Origin: Lindgomyces ingoldianus
Taxonomy: Eukaryota; Ascomycota; Dothideomycetes; Pleosporales; Lindgomycetaceae
Reading direction: 5' to 3'
NCBI RefSeq assembly: GCF_010093535.1
Contig: NW_022985173.1
Span: 1,060,855-1,124,854 of the forward strand
Length of the DNA stretch: 64,000 nt
The notes beneath the pieces are model-generated. The model worked only from the letters and a program-made list of their open reading frames with translations, was not told the origin of the DNA and made no database searches. The position numbers and the translations under genes were made by a program. Below, one piece after another: positions 44,632 through 56,542 of the stretch (position 1 is its first letter; each line of letters opens with the position of its first letter).

Positions 44632-47128
44632 GGTGGGGTAGGGTTGGACGAAGCATGTGGGAAGAATTTAGTTTATGGTTAAAGAGAGGAGCTTTATATG
44701 TTGGCAACATGAAGCTAGGTCCGATGCCTCAAGTAGCGATTTGAGGTGAAGAAACCGAATAACTCTATGAAAGTTCGAAAAGGGAAGTATATTGGGCGGG
44801 CGAGCCGTCGTTCTTACTCAATTATTGTAGTGGGTTCCATCACCCCCTCTTTATCCATGCCAACTCGTCAGACACTCAATACAAACAGTGTATTTTGTCT
44901 TTCCCCACCCCCACCAGTGGCGATCTCATCGCGATTAGAATATGTGTAGGACTTATTATATGTCACTACTAACCTCTTGGATCGTGTACAAACGCTTCAA
45001 TTGAATATTCCAATCACTTTGTGTCGTGACTGCATCTAATATACTTAAAGATCATCTATTGCTAAATGTCATTTCTCTTGCAGCAAATTAACCACTACTG
45101 AATAATATGTAAGTCCTTCCTCTTCGGTTTGTCCATCCATGAAGTCGGTGTTACGGAATGTCTGAGGTGAAATAAAGTGTTAAGATATAGTTGTTTTCAA
45201 AAGATAATCCCTACTAAATATTTAGAAAAATCCTTTTAATCAGTAAAATAGTTCAGAAGCCAGATACTAAGAAAACTAAGAAAACGAACAAGGTGAGCAA
45301 AAACCAACTTCTTTAATATAGCTTGATTCTACATCCCGTATGCCTAGCATTGCCAATTTAAACTAAGAAGCACAAGGGAAAGAAGAAAAATATTCTTCTT
45401 AAGGTGAAGGCCTAGCAGAAGAAGCCTTTGTCAAATAGCATGTTATTTTCGCTCAAGAAAGGGCCTTTGGAGTGGAAGCACTAAATGTCACTAGAAACTT
45501 AAGGATAGCAAGATGCATATACATCGCGCTCGATAATCATCGCCCTTACTCCACTAGGTTCGTCATCCCACTCCCATCCAATACAACTCCGCACCCTCCC
45601 AATTTGGGTATTATATTTAGATTTCTGAATTGTGCACCACTCGCTCCAGCCCTTGTTAATGGTACATCTAGCACACTTGTGCTAGGTGGGAGACGTACTG
45701 GCCCTCTTGAGTAACCTGAAGATTGAGGAATGCCTCAGTGGTATGATTCTGGTTTCCCTGCCGATGCATGAGTCTGCAGTGTCTGGAATTACTGTGGTGG
45801 GGTGAGACCAAGCATACCTGAAGGTCTCGGGGGTGTCGCTTTTAGTGGGATAGATAAGCAGCTGCTGGTTGCCTTAGCTTTGCTTGTCACTAGATTTCGT
45901 CCATCCCCAGGCTTTAACGCCGTCTGCCTTTCCTCTACAGAAATCCATGCAACCCAGACAAACATGTGTTAACCATTTTTTTCTAAGCCTCAATGCTTCG
46001 AAACCGGACACAGCGTTTATAGTCCCCAATTAGCTTCTAAAGGTTGTAGTACGGCCAGTCGAAGAAAGTTCCTTACGCACTACCCGCATTTGGGTTGATG
46101 CATGTTTGTGTCCGGCCATAGTCTTGCACTCAATCCATGTGCTCTTCTCAGAACTGGCTACAAGAAAGTAAGATGGGACGGAAATTAGAGTAGTGGAGAG
46201 TTGGTGTATAAAACCTGATGCTACTACCTCTGGTGTGGATTATGATGTGCTCTCGACAAATTGGTCGATTGGGCATGTTCAGGATGACATTGATTCCGAG
46301 GATCAGTGAATTTATATTGCGCTTTGTATAAGTCATGTCAGAAAACTTGGTTATCCATTAGGATGTTGCACAATCCCCCCCTATTATTAGCTCGACTCCT
46401 TGATCTTGATAACACACAGGCGTGGTGGGGGAAAGTATTATGTGTTAGAATGGTGAATGACCTGCGTCCCGAAAAAATTTCAACCAGCGGGGCACCTATT
46501 TAAATAAGATTGGTCCTTTAAGGTGTTATAATTATGGTTTCAAGTGGTCTTAAGGAGGACATTGTCCGTAGATTGATGGCAGGTTGAGGAAAATACTTGT
46601 GGGCAGCTCTCGCCGGTGTTGGGTAGCCTAGGTACTATATCTGATTTGAAAAGAAATGGCAATGCATACCGGCACCATCTAGGGTCACTACAAGCCTAGT
46701 ACTCCTTCATTGGTCTTTTTCATGCGGACATACCATAATCAAGAATAAAACAGGAAAACAACGACTGCTGGGGAGAGAGATAATCATATCAAAATCACAC
46801 TTAAAGAAGATTAGGATAAAGTCTTTGCCAATTAGCGATTACCAACAACTTGGACCTAAACCATCTCCAGCCGTGTAAGCTCGAGAAACAAGCTCTAGGG
46901 TTGATATGAAGGACCTGATGAAGTCGATTCAGGATATGGCTGTCAGTATCAGGCAGAACTTCGAACTTGAACCAAGCGACGAATGAGATGTGTAGGGAAG
47001 AAACTTAGTAAATCCCAGATCGATTAGGAGATATGGAAGCCGGAATTCTTCGATTGCATGTAGAGTGCAAGAGCCCCAGTAACTTCCGAGGAATTATTTC
47101 TGATAATACCAAGATGAAAATTCCAAGC
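44632..47128. other. AT-rich gene-poor region, 2.5 kb
   Basis: No gene recognised between the convergent monooxygenase and polymerase genes. The stretch at 45110-45470 is AT-rich with Lys-codon-rich, stop-interrupted frames; the stretch near 46150-46320 reads in a protein-like way for about 45 codons before a stop. Both look like decayed sequence, but no family or transposon end could be identified. Confidence 0.45.
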
Positions 47129-49588
47129 TTAGCATATCCTCTCCGTTGGCGCTCTCCACGGCACTCCAAGAATCTCAAAGATCTTCTTCTCACTTTTACT
47201 TTCCACTAAAGTGCCTTCGTTCAACTTCTCTCTATTCTTGCCCTTGATCACGTCCTTATATAACCCTTTTTGGTTCAGCCTCATTCCCTTCTTACTAGCC
47301 AATAAACGCAGACTTCGGTTGAAGATATCATTGCCAGTGAAGTAGATCAACGCGGCGCCCATCTCTTCCTCAGGAACAAGCAGCAAATCCAGACGTCTCC
47401 AGATTTCCGAACCGGGCAGGCATGAGGCGCCCAACCACTTTGTACCATCATTTGTGCGATGACTGGTCGCGAGGGCGCATTTTAAGAAGCCAGCTGCAAA
47501 GAGTCGCGGAATCAGTGTGTCGAAGACCACTGTCCGGAGAACAGAGATGTTAGCTCCGGGTTTGGTAATGATCATATCAATATCTCCTGAGTCTTTTGCC
47601 CCTCGCCGATAGGAGCCCATAACCGTGACCTGGAAACCTGGATCGATTCTTGCCAAAGCACCGCGCATGAAGGCACCATGTGCTTCTACCTCAGCCCGCG
47701 GAATGCGGGTTGCAAAGTCTTCCCAGCGTTCTATGCCAATCTTCTGGCTGTCGGTGAGTTTGGCTTTTGCAACAAGATCGTCGAGCGTATGATATCCAGC
47801 CTGGATCCACTTGTTTGCTTGAGAAAGTCCAACACCATATATACCCATAAACAACCGCAGCGTTTGATCTGTTGGGTCATCACGTGTGTTTTCTAGTTTA
47901 TTCAGTCGATTTGTCAATGCGATCTCCTCTATCTTCTCCGCGAGACGAGTGCCGATGAAGGGGAGTACGACTGCCTGTTCTTTTGTGGTTATCCAATGAT
48001 CCTGTTTCCGCAAAGTTCCAACTCCACGCCGGTAGGCTAATGTCCGCCATTGATCGCCCATTTGGTCGTAGTATTTGCACATTTCCTCAAGCACTTGGAT
48101 TGTGCGAGCGTTCGGGTTCGGATCTTGGGAGGAATCTTTGGGACTTGGCTGCATACATTGGAATGAGGACTGGTTGAAGCCTTTGGGGGTGTCAAGCTTG
48201 GATTTCGGGAAAGATTTCTTCTGGCGCTTGGGGGAAGGCCTCGTGGTCTCGACGTCGGTTCCACCATCGTAGAATGAGTCTTGATCTGCGGGGCTGGTGA
48301 GAATGCTTGGAGAGACATCTAGATCCTCTTCGTCAAGGGGCAAGTGGGATACGGCTTTCGTCTGCTGGATAGCTTCCGAAAGAGCGTCGTTATAGGAATC
48401 TGGAAGATTGGTAGGCTTTTCGATTGGATCTAGGCATGGTAGTGGGAAGCTGTCTTTGACATACTTTTCGTAAGAGTTGGTTGGAGTTACAGGGTAAGAA
48501 GAGGGCAGTGGAGGAAAACTAGCCTTGACCGGGATGAAGTCTATTTTCCGAGAGCCCTGGTTGACCGATTTCTTCCTGGACGGCTTCACACGAAGGGAGG
48601 GCTGTGGTGTTGAGGAGGGTGTAGGGGCTGGAACTGTAGTGGGTTTAGGCGGTGGAGCGCCTTTTACGAGGAAGCGTCCCGGTGTTGGGTCGAGTAAGGT
48701 GCCGAATTGAATGCACTGTGGGACATACGGTTCAAATTTGACCAGGGTCACGTTCCTCTTCAGAAACATTAGTGGCAAGACAGGCTATCAGTTGAGAGGT
48801 CCTACCGGAAGACCGGGTTTGTTAAGGTGCCTCAGGAGCTGGCTGTAAGTGTGATTGCCGTCTTCCACCATTATGTGGGTTATATCTTCTCGCCATTCTC
48901 TGACCCACGCTGCTCCAAGCTGAATTAGTTTGTGGAGTCGCATTCGACGTGCTTGAGAGATGTCGTCATTTGGGAAAAAATCTGGAGGGGTTAGCTCATT
49001 GCTAAAGAGAGCAAAACTTGCCGACGCACATATTATCTTCCCTCTCAACAATTGCTTTCTCTCTGGCTCAAGTTTGATATCCACTGGCTTGGCCTTTTTT
49101 GTGGTGCCAAGTGGCCGCGGTATAACTCCAGCCTGCTTATAGAACGGGGTCTGATCTTGGAGTTGATTGCCGGCAATTAAGTCCGGGAGGGAGAGACTGT
49201 GCTTCAACGTTTTCCGTGAATCTAGTTGCTCCGGCGCCGATGTAAACGGCTTCGGCTTTGCTATTGACAGAGGGAAAGTAGTCGAAATCGCAGCTTCAGG
49301 CGCGGTAGTAGATCGAACAAGTCCCTGTCCCTCTGGTCGCAAAGTCCCGCGCTGCTTTGAGGTATGTGTTTCAAACTCTGCTTGTCTTTCCCTCGGTGGT
49401 GGCCCCAGAAAACTACATCGCTGACGTGCAAGTCTGGGCGAGGGTGGAGGACGAATTTCCGACCCCGCGAATGCGCGCTCTGTATTCACGAATCCTTCAT
49501 TAGGAAACCAATCTTCATCATCGGAGATATCTAGGAGATCTTGATCCTTGAAGTAGGCCGTCTTCTCCTCGAGTTCTTTGTCTGCCAT
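47129..49588 (-). CDS. POL4: Family X DNA polymerase with BRCT domain (Pol lambda/Pol4 type)
   Basis: Three exons, 49588-49030, 48981-48806 and 48757-47129, give 787 aa; both introns are 48 bp. Intron 1 (GTGCGT, CTAAC, CAG) has no stop and a length divisible by three, but removing it restores the BRCT strand LLRGKIIYFFPNDDISQARR. Intron 2 removes TGA and TAG codons. The BRCT domain covers about residues 180-280. After a Ser/Pro/Lys linker come the lyase helices (CKYYDQMGDQWRTLAYRRG), helix-hairpin-helix motifs (LPFIGTRLAEKIEE; IYGVGLSQANKWI), and the catalytic palm with GSYRRG, GDIDMIIT (two Mg aspartates) and RRLDLLLVP (third). The NDIFNRSLRLLASKKGMRL segment is the nucleotide/DNA-contacting thumb. 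It would fill short gaps in base excision repair and end joining. Alternative start upstream lacks ATG. Confidence 0.9.
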
Positions 49589-50985
49589 GATGAAGGAAAA
49601 CAATGAGAAATTAAGTAATGGCGAGGGGGGAATGATGTGGGTGATGAGAGGAAGACCCTACATACTTAACACAGTCAATGTGGATCGAAACATTCAGCCA
49701 GCAACGCGATGATTGAAGGCATACGTTCTACGAGAAAGGCAGCAGCCGCGGAGAAGTGTAACGCGGGTGCACGTGTCCACATGAGGGCTAAACTCTTTCA
49801 GGAACTAGTTGCCGAAATCGCCTTAAGCTCAACTTTATTCTCACGATAATCCATCTATCCTGGCTGCTACCTTCACGTTATTGCATCCTTCATGTTGTCA
49901 ACAGATTTACTCAACTTGATTTCTCTCTTCCCTCAAGGACCCCTCTTCGTACGCCCTCCTAGGTCACGAAAGCTACATTATTGAAGTGATTCAAGATAAT
50001 TCGCCCTTGTGACCTAAATTTTCCTATGGAGGTGGGTCCCATTTATTCTTCTACCCTATATCTTAAGGGGGGTGTTCATGACCTTAATATGTGAGGCCAT
50101 CACACGAGGCGCCGACATGCAAAATACGGTGTTCCACACACCCATCCAACGGATTGGAATCCTACTGTGGCAATGCCAAGCGCCGACCAAAATCAGGCAC
50201 CAGCAAAAGGAATTTCGCACACACTGGAAGTTTTGAAACCTAAAACCTAGCGCCTGCGGCAGAGTTGGGATAGGGTTATTTTCACGAGGCGTAACTTACC
50301 GTAAGGCTTCATGCTGTATAAAAGTTCGAAGTTTTAAAATGATATTCCAAGAGAGCAAGATGCCCCTGCGCACTCAGAAGCACTATTGCTCCTTTCACTC
50401 CAAAACTCTCCTTACAATTCCAATAGAATCAAAATCTCGTACCACTTCGCTGCACCATGTCTCTTTTTACCCACCTGTTCTGGTTATTTTCAATGTTTAT
50501 TGGTGCTTGGATTCCCGACCATGCGGCATTCAATCCTTCAAGGCGTATTCTTACGCAAAGCCCCAGCCGATCATCATAAACGACATCTCTACCCTCTTCG
50601 AGTTATTTGGCGAGGTTTCCTGCTTGGCTCCGAGATCCATTTTGGGGTAGCAACTCCTCTTCTTGAGTCACCTTTGCAACCAGTAAGAGAGTCCAAGGTG
50701 GAGGCACTGTTTACTTCGTGGCAGTGAAGCCCCTCAATATCGCATGATTAACTGCGCAAGGCAGATGGATTGCCTTTCAAGATTGCTGTGACACAATGCT
50801 TCGCTTGATCCTTCTATACATCTTTGCCACGACACAGCCTATACGAAGGAGTGGCGTCTCAAATTTAGATACGGTGCTTCACTTATCCATTATTTCATCG
50901 CGCTATTGTTTTCCTCCAGTTCATCCCATCTTTCTCCTTTACCCCTTTGAGCTTCCTGAGCTGCGAGAAACCCTTCTCGCCCATT
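49589..50985. other. Divergent intergenic region, 1.4 kb
   Basis: Head-to-head spacer between the polymerase and the glycosyltransferase. It has a CACGTG at 49770 about 180 bp upstream of the polymerase start, and TATAAAAG at 50317 on the plus strand, 20 bases before a 103-codon frame (50339-50650) that shows no family feature and is left unannotated. Confidence 0.5.
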
Positions 50986-52679
50986 ATGGCAGAAAACATA
51001 CCTCTGTACCGCTCGTCCGAAGAAACAGATGTCGAGTCGACCAACTTTAGCGATTATCCTCACCATAATAGGAAGATATTTGACCAGATGCCTCCATCGT
51101 CACTATTCTCATGTCTCAATCCGCAATCTTTTCGAGTAAGGTGGAGTACACACTCACAGAACAACAATACATCCAGCCCACTGAACCATGACCGTAACCA
51201 GTCACACATTACAACGCGTTTCCTTCGGCGGCGGCGCAAGTGTGGCAGATTTCTCCGAATTCTTCTATGGCTAATCAATGCCTGCGCTCTGTTCATCATC
51301 ATATCACTCTTACACGGCCTCCTCCGACCGTCCTATGTGCAGCCACCTCAGCACTACCTGGACCTCAAGAAGCGAACTGATGAACTTTCTGCCAAAGATG
51401 GCCAAGGGAATGTACATAACGAGAAGGTCTTCATCGCTGCCAACATCATCAACGAAGAGCTCATTCGGGGGCCCTGGGGCGAGAGCTTAGTTCAGCTAGT
51501 CCATCTCCTTGGACAAGATAATGTGTTCGTTAGCGTCTATGAAAACGATGCTGGGAAGGAAACAGCTTCAGCACTTCGCGATTTGAACCGTAGGTTAGGA
51601 TGTACGTCGACAAGAACAAACAAAGCCACTCTTGATCTCAGCTAACTCAATAATAAGGTAATACATCAATTGTAGCAGGCGACCACATAACCCTCTCGAA
51701 CTTTCCCACCGTCACGACACCCTCTGGCGGGCAACGCGTCAAGCGCCTCAAATACCTCGCCGAGGTTCGCAATCGTGCCCTACTACCTCTTCAATCTGGA
51801 TCCCACGTCGACGCCTGGGAAGCCACACGTCCAACATTTCGACGTGCGGAGAGAACATTTGACAAAGTCCTCTTCCTCAACGACGTCTACTTCAACCCTA
51901 TCGAAGCAGCCCAGTTGCTCTTCTCCACAAATGTAGGCCCTAGTGGACGAGCTGAATACAGCGCAGCTTGTGCAATTGACTTCGTCGCAAAAGTAATGTT
52001 CTACGACACGTTCGTTGTCCACGACATGGAGGGCTACGGTATGGGCTTAATGTTCTATCCTTGGTTCCCCGCAACCGGCGAGCAGCAAAGCCGCAACGAC
52101 GTACTCGCTCTTAAAGACGCGGTGCGGGTACGCAGCTGTTGGGGCGGCATGGCTGCCTTCGATGCCGAGATCTTCCTACCCAGGGTCCTAGAGAACAACG
52201 ACACGATTCCAGCGCTACAGTTCCGATCGATCGATGAGCCGTACTGGGAGGAAGCAGAATGCTGTCTTCTCTTCGCTGACATGGAAGTCCGACGCGCAAT
52301 GTTGCACGAACAAGGCAAAGGCGTCTTCGTAAATCCATACATCCGTGTCGCATATAACCAGAGAACATGGGATTGGTTGCCGTTCTTCCGACGGTATGAG
52401 AGGATATTTCAGTTCTTGCAATATATTGTTAGCAAGATTGGGTATCCCGAGTATAACCCTAGGAGGGAGCATGCAGCGGGCGCGAGAGTGGAAGAGAGGG
52501 TTTGGATACCAGAAGGGGAGAGCGGAAAAGGGCGTTGGGAGAATGTTGAGAGGAATGCGGATGCTGGGGGTTGGTGTGGGCAGAGGAGGATGTTTGTGAT
52601 GAAGGAGAATTTAGCGAAGGCGAATGAGAATGGTTCGGGGAAGAATTGGGAGAAGATTAAGGTTCCGTGGGGCGTGTAG
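50986..52679 (+). CDS. CAP59-type (GT69) mannosyltransferase-like protein
   Basis: Exons 50986-51601 and 51658-52679 (56-bp intron, GTACGT, CTAAC branch, phase 1) encode 545 aa. It is a type II Golgi membrane protein: about 88 cytosolic residues, RRRRKCGR, one TM helix at about 90-110 (LLWLINACALFIIISLLHG), then a lumenal catalytic domain. The domain shows EKVFIAANIINEELIRGPWG, NVFVSVYENDAGKET, SIVAGDHITL, KRLKYLAEVRNRAL, KVLFLNDVYFNP and CAIDFV, all in the order seen in the cryptococcal CAP59/CMT1 family (alpha-1,3-mannosyltransferase activity is known for CMT1). A role in cell-wall or extracellular glycan synthesis is inferred. The acceptor at 51657 was chosen because it retains the NTSIVAG segment; two later AGs would lose it. 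Confidence 0.9.
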
Positions 52680-53483
52680 AGATGAAAATGATACCCGTAG
52701 TGTGTAAGATCTGAGAATAGAAAGAGGCATTGGCTGTCAAATGTTCAATTTCTCAATTATAGAATCCCTTAATCCAATTTGAGGCTTCAAGGAACGATTG
52801 TAAGCATACCAAACTCATCTGTACCTCTGCCTTTCAACGTGGGTGTTCGTAATATTTGCAACAGTATAGAAGGACAAGAGGCCCCTTATCTCACTCCATG
52901 AGTTTCGGGCGAGCGCAAATATACTCCACTCACTCTTTCTGATGGCCTCAAACTGTACTGATCCTTAGCGCCCTCCTTTGCCTGAGGATACAGCATGGCA
53001 AGGCTGACGCGTTTGAACTGAGTATCACCGACTGGTTGAAAAAGCAGAGCCCAATACACAAATTCTGTGGTAGCATACTTTCTCAAGTCCGCGCGGTCGT
53101 GCTGTTATCATCTTAGCTACGATGTGGGCGGTCGATACGGGCGACGATCCAGCGAGATACTCTTTGCCCTCATTCTGTATCGAGCGCCATGATTCCAATA
53201 ATGACATTCGCATCTTACGCATCAGCTACTCGATAACTTGAATTTCACACTCAGAATAGCCTAGCAGCATATGCTGCTCGAAAGGCTCTCTACACTACAG
53301 AAAAACCTCATGGACGCCTACTCAACAGCCCAAGATCTCGGTTATCACGATAATAGGCTGTACTAGGTCTCCCGTAGCTTTCAAAGACTCGGAGCGGGTT
53401 ATGTCAAGTAACTGAGGAACTGATCTGATGTCTATCAAATAGGAGAAAGGAACCCATGCCTTCTCGCCTCCAGGCGCTGTCCG
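52680..53483. other. Intergenic, glycosyltransferase 3' side
   Basis: 804 bp between the glycosyltransferase stop and the recognisable part of the HET relic. It may hold more of the decayed HET C-terminus, but nothing could be matched. Confidence 0.4.
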
Positions 53484-54010
53484 TCACCAAGAAGGCAGAT
53501 CTAGTATGTCTTGCTTTAGGGCTCTAGAGTCCATCTCCCACATTAACCGCATAACGAGTTCGGACCTCCAGGGGCGATAGATTAAGCGACCTGAGAGCCA
53601 GTTTCGTTCATTAATCCCCAGCCACAGTTCCACGTCAGCCCTGATTGCGTGAGGAAGACCCTCTCGGCAGGCAAGGCACCACTCCTTGAATGCCCAGGCC
53701 CTTTGCATTAGAGGGCCCCGCTCGGGACTCTAAAAAAAAAGAACTAACCAATACGGAAGTAATATTAAGGGAGTCTTATGCAGAGTCATATGCCAAATAA
53801 GGGAGTTGAAAAGCCATGGTTGTATGCCGGTTTGTTATGAAGGGCCCTGGTTGGAATCCTCCAAGCCAGCAGCTGCGAAGACGAGGACGGCCTTTGCGCA
53901 TAACGCACCCATGCGTTTTGCATTAGATTCCCAAACTCCATGGTCATCCTGCACAAACAGATGCTGGATCAACTCCGATTTACGCAGCCAAGAAGCCCGT
54001 ATATAATATC
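53484..54010 (-). pseudogene. HET-domain pseudogene fragment
   Basis: On the minus strand the decayed core of a HET domain is readable in order. LFVQDDHGVWESNAKRMGAL followed by LVFAAAGLEDSNQG corresponds to the family's IIQDxxxDWxxEAxRMGxxY...TIAAxxAxDSxxG. It lies around 53830-53960 and ends in a stop. In a shifted frame come PYLAYDSA and an ITSVLV strand. Then, back in the first frame near 53670-53720, SPERGPLMQRAWAFKEWCLA is the GPLxxRAWAxQExxLA motif, and a further shift gives ERVFLTQSGLTWNC and GLMNETG. At least three frameshifts and two stops break it. The WIDSLC strand upstream is barely recognisable. It lies on the same strand as, and about 530 bp downstream of, the intact HET gene. 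Confidence 0.72.
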
Positions 54011-54540
54011 CTTGACTTATTGGAACGGCATCTCAAGACGAACCTCATCTTTGCGGTCTTTATCACACTTTGATATCCTTTAGGCAACTAAACTGCTCCG
54101 TCTGGATAAAATCAAAGATATAAAGCCGAAAGTGAAAACTGGCTTAACTAGGACGATCAAATGGTCAACTAGAGCATGGTCACTTTGGCGGCCAAGCGTA
54201 AGACATCGCTAAAAAGGACGTCTTCGCCACGAGCTTCCACTTCCGGCACGCGTTTTCACCAAGATTAGCACTTAAGACTTCCGTGTCCGCTTACCCCTTT
54301 TCTGTGTGGAGGTACACCCTACATTACGGCTAAACCTAAGGTAAGAGAAATTTCGCTTCTAGAAGTAAAAATTTTTACCAACGCCTTTAAAGGCTCTTTC
54401 CCTTGGACATGTATCATAGTCGCGGTTTTAATTTGGATCAGAATCTGGATGAGCTTAGGCGGTAGATGGATTGGGTTTGCAAGTGTATAGCACTGAATTT
54501 TAGATTGTTGGAGCGTATGCTATACCACCACAGTGCAGTG

Positions 54541-56542
54541 CTAGCGAAGCTCAATATGCTCCCTCACCCTTTCGACCGCCCGCCACACATCATTATGTAC
54601 TAGCCCGATTCCAACCCTTTCTGTTTTAGTTTCTTTAGTTACTACTAGCATGACATTCACAAGGCAATATTCTGAGAACTCCAACTTTCCGTCATCACAA
54701 ATATGGCCAAACCAAGAAGCAGAATGTTCACCATATACTCTACCACGAGATACCACATGTTCCTTTGTCCACCGAGACCTTGACAGTGCAATGAATTTGT
54801 GGACTCCTACCTTGCCACCTTGGAAGTCATATAGAATGCTGCATCTAAGGCCATCCATAGTCCATATCTCTTCGTACGGGGCAATTGAAATATAATCCGA
54901 CTGCCCATGTGTTGGTTTGCGAGGTAAAATTTGAAACGTACTCATTTGCACCGAATCAACGTTAAGGTGAAGAACGGAACTTCTGATCGTATCTTGAGGA
55001 TCTAGACTGCTCGGTGCTTCAGGATTGTGCCCCTGCAGGATTTCGATTTCAGACTGTAGAGGAATCAGTGGAGCGTTTCCGATCTCGGACTCCACCCAAA
55101 GAGGATCCATGAAATTTTGGAAATTCCAGTGTGACCGGCCACTCCACCCTGCCCACGACCAGCTTGGGAAATTTGGATTACGCAACCGGGTAGGGGAAGC
55201 TGATCTCCATAAGAGAGCTTGACTCATGAGATGGGAAGGCATCCCAGCAACAAATCGCCATCCGAATCGACTTGAAAACACGGAAAACATGCCACTGATT
55301 GCTTTGAGCGAGTCCTCCGAGTACGTCAATTTCCTCTTGGAGAAGTCGAAAAGTAGCCGCGTGTATAGGCTGTACTGGTAACCAACATCTAGAGAATGCT
55401 CTTGCGTTTCAAATACTGGTGATAGAATATTTCGTTCAGGCCAGCCATCCAACATTGTACCCACTCCAGAATCGCTCTCTAGCCCAGAGTCGCAATGGAA
55501 AAAAGTTTCATGGTTTGTGAATATCAAGCATCGTCTAGAAAAACAGCTCTCTTGGAAAGTCCAGCCCCTTGAATTGTATGAACATTTTTTCAGTACGGTG
55601 TTCAAACATGGTCTGACGGCTAGGAATGTGTTCGGCAGTATTTCGTCAGTACTTGTAACTGACAGTTGGAGCCACAATACTCGCCAATCGTGTGCCTTGC
55701 CGAACACCTGGCAATGGAGATTGGGCACTGTCCGCGCTTAAGGAGATGATGGTGAGGAAGGCTTGGGCGTAAATTGAATCCATCTGTGGGATCAGCTTAG
55801 CCTTCTCAATTTCGTTATCCTGTGGAATGCACAGAGCGTCGATCCATAAGTATCGTTTTCCTAGTCGGCGCGAAACTTCGATGGCATCTCTAACCACAGG
55901 GCTTAAGGGAGGTTCGATGCCAAGAAGTGCTCCGGGTTGCTGAAGAGCGTTACAATTCGAGGATGTTGTTTTAAACATGACTGCATTACCCCATACATAA
56001 CTCAGTGCCAAATACCTGACACTGGTATCTCTGTAGACAAGACAGTTGTTGAAAGTGTCGATGAAATAAGTTTGTGTCGAGGGTCCTGTGTTGCGCACAG
56101 AGTGAGCTGTTTTACAGTGAATGTGATCGGAGTCGCATTTGGTAATCCAACGGTTCACTTTGGCATAATCCAGGGTGTTCGGCGTTTCGCATGCGGTGTC
56201 TTTGAATGGAAACCACCAATTCGACTGAGCATTGATTTGATGGTTGGGGAAGAAATAGTTCAGCTCGCCTTGGATAACGCCGTCTTGCCAAATGATGAAT
56301 CCATCTCTTCCCATTCTTCTTAGCACGATTCTTTGCGGTGACGGACTGATTTGTTGTTGCGGGCTAAATCTCGCAGTAGGTCTGGAAAGTAGCATGCAGA
56401 GTACTAATCGGCATACGGGACAAGTGCGCTTTGACTGGATTTCTGTTATCGTCCCAAAGTCTACCTCTTGGAAATTTTCAGTCATTCGGTGCAGTTTGCA
56501 GCATGTTTTGCACAGCGATTCCGACGTATCATGTTCATTCAT
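54541..56542 (-). CDS. HET-domain (heterokaryon incompatibility) protein
   Basis: Two exons, 56542-55681 and 55619-54541, give 646 aa. The 61-bp intron (GTATTG donor, ACTGAC branch, CCTAG acceptor, phase 1) reconciles two frames that overlap in this stretch. The N-terminus carries paired cysteines (CKTCCKLH, CPVCRLVLC) found in many HET proteins. The domain then runs YLALSYVWG (about 177), RRLGKRYLWIDALCIPQD (about 226), MDSIYAQAFLTIISLSA, LPGVRQGTR and, after the intron, SRGWTFQESCFSRRCLIF. The C-terminal half has NPNFPSWSWAGWSG, the usual PSWSWAG motif. All core motifs are intact, so it should be functional in non-self recognition and cell death after fusion. The start at 56542 is the first ATG; the frame extends upstream through non-ATG codons only. 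Confidence 0.86.

Noticed and set aside
44632..47128. Possible transposon relic
   Set aside because: AT-rich and degraded, but no terminal repeats, target duplication or transposase/reverse transcriptase motif could be found.
48785..48805. 21-bp intron joining the two polymerase frames
   Set aside because: Too short for a spliceosomal intron; the 48-bp version uses a good AG acceptor and gives better BRCT sequence.
50317..50650. TATA box followed by a 103-codon frame
   Set aside because: The protein has no family features, the overlapping frame is as long, and the TATA match alone is weak.
55646..55728. Two separate overlapping HET genes
   Set aside because: The HET core and its C-terminal half complement each other and an intron with donor, branch and acceptor joins them in phase.
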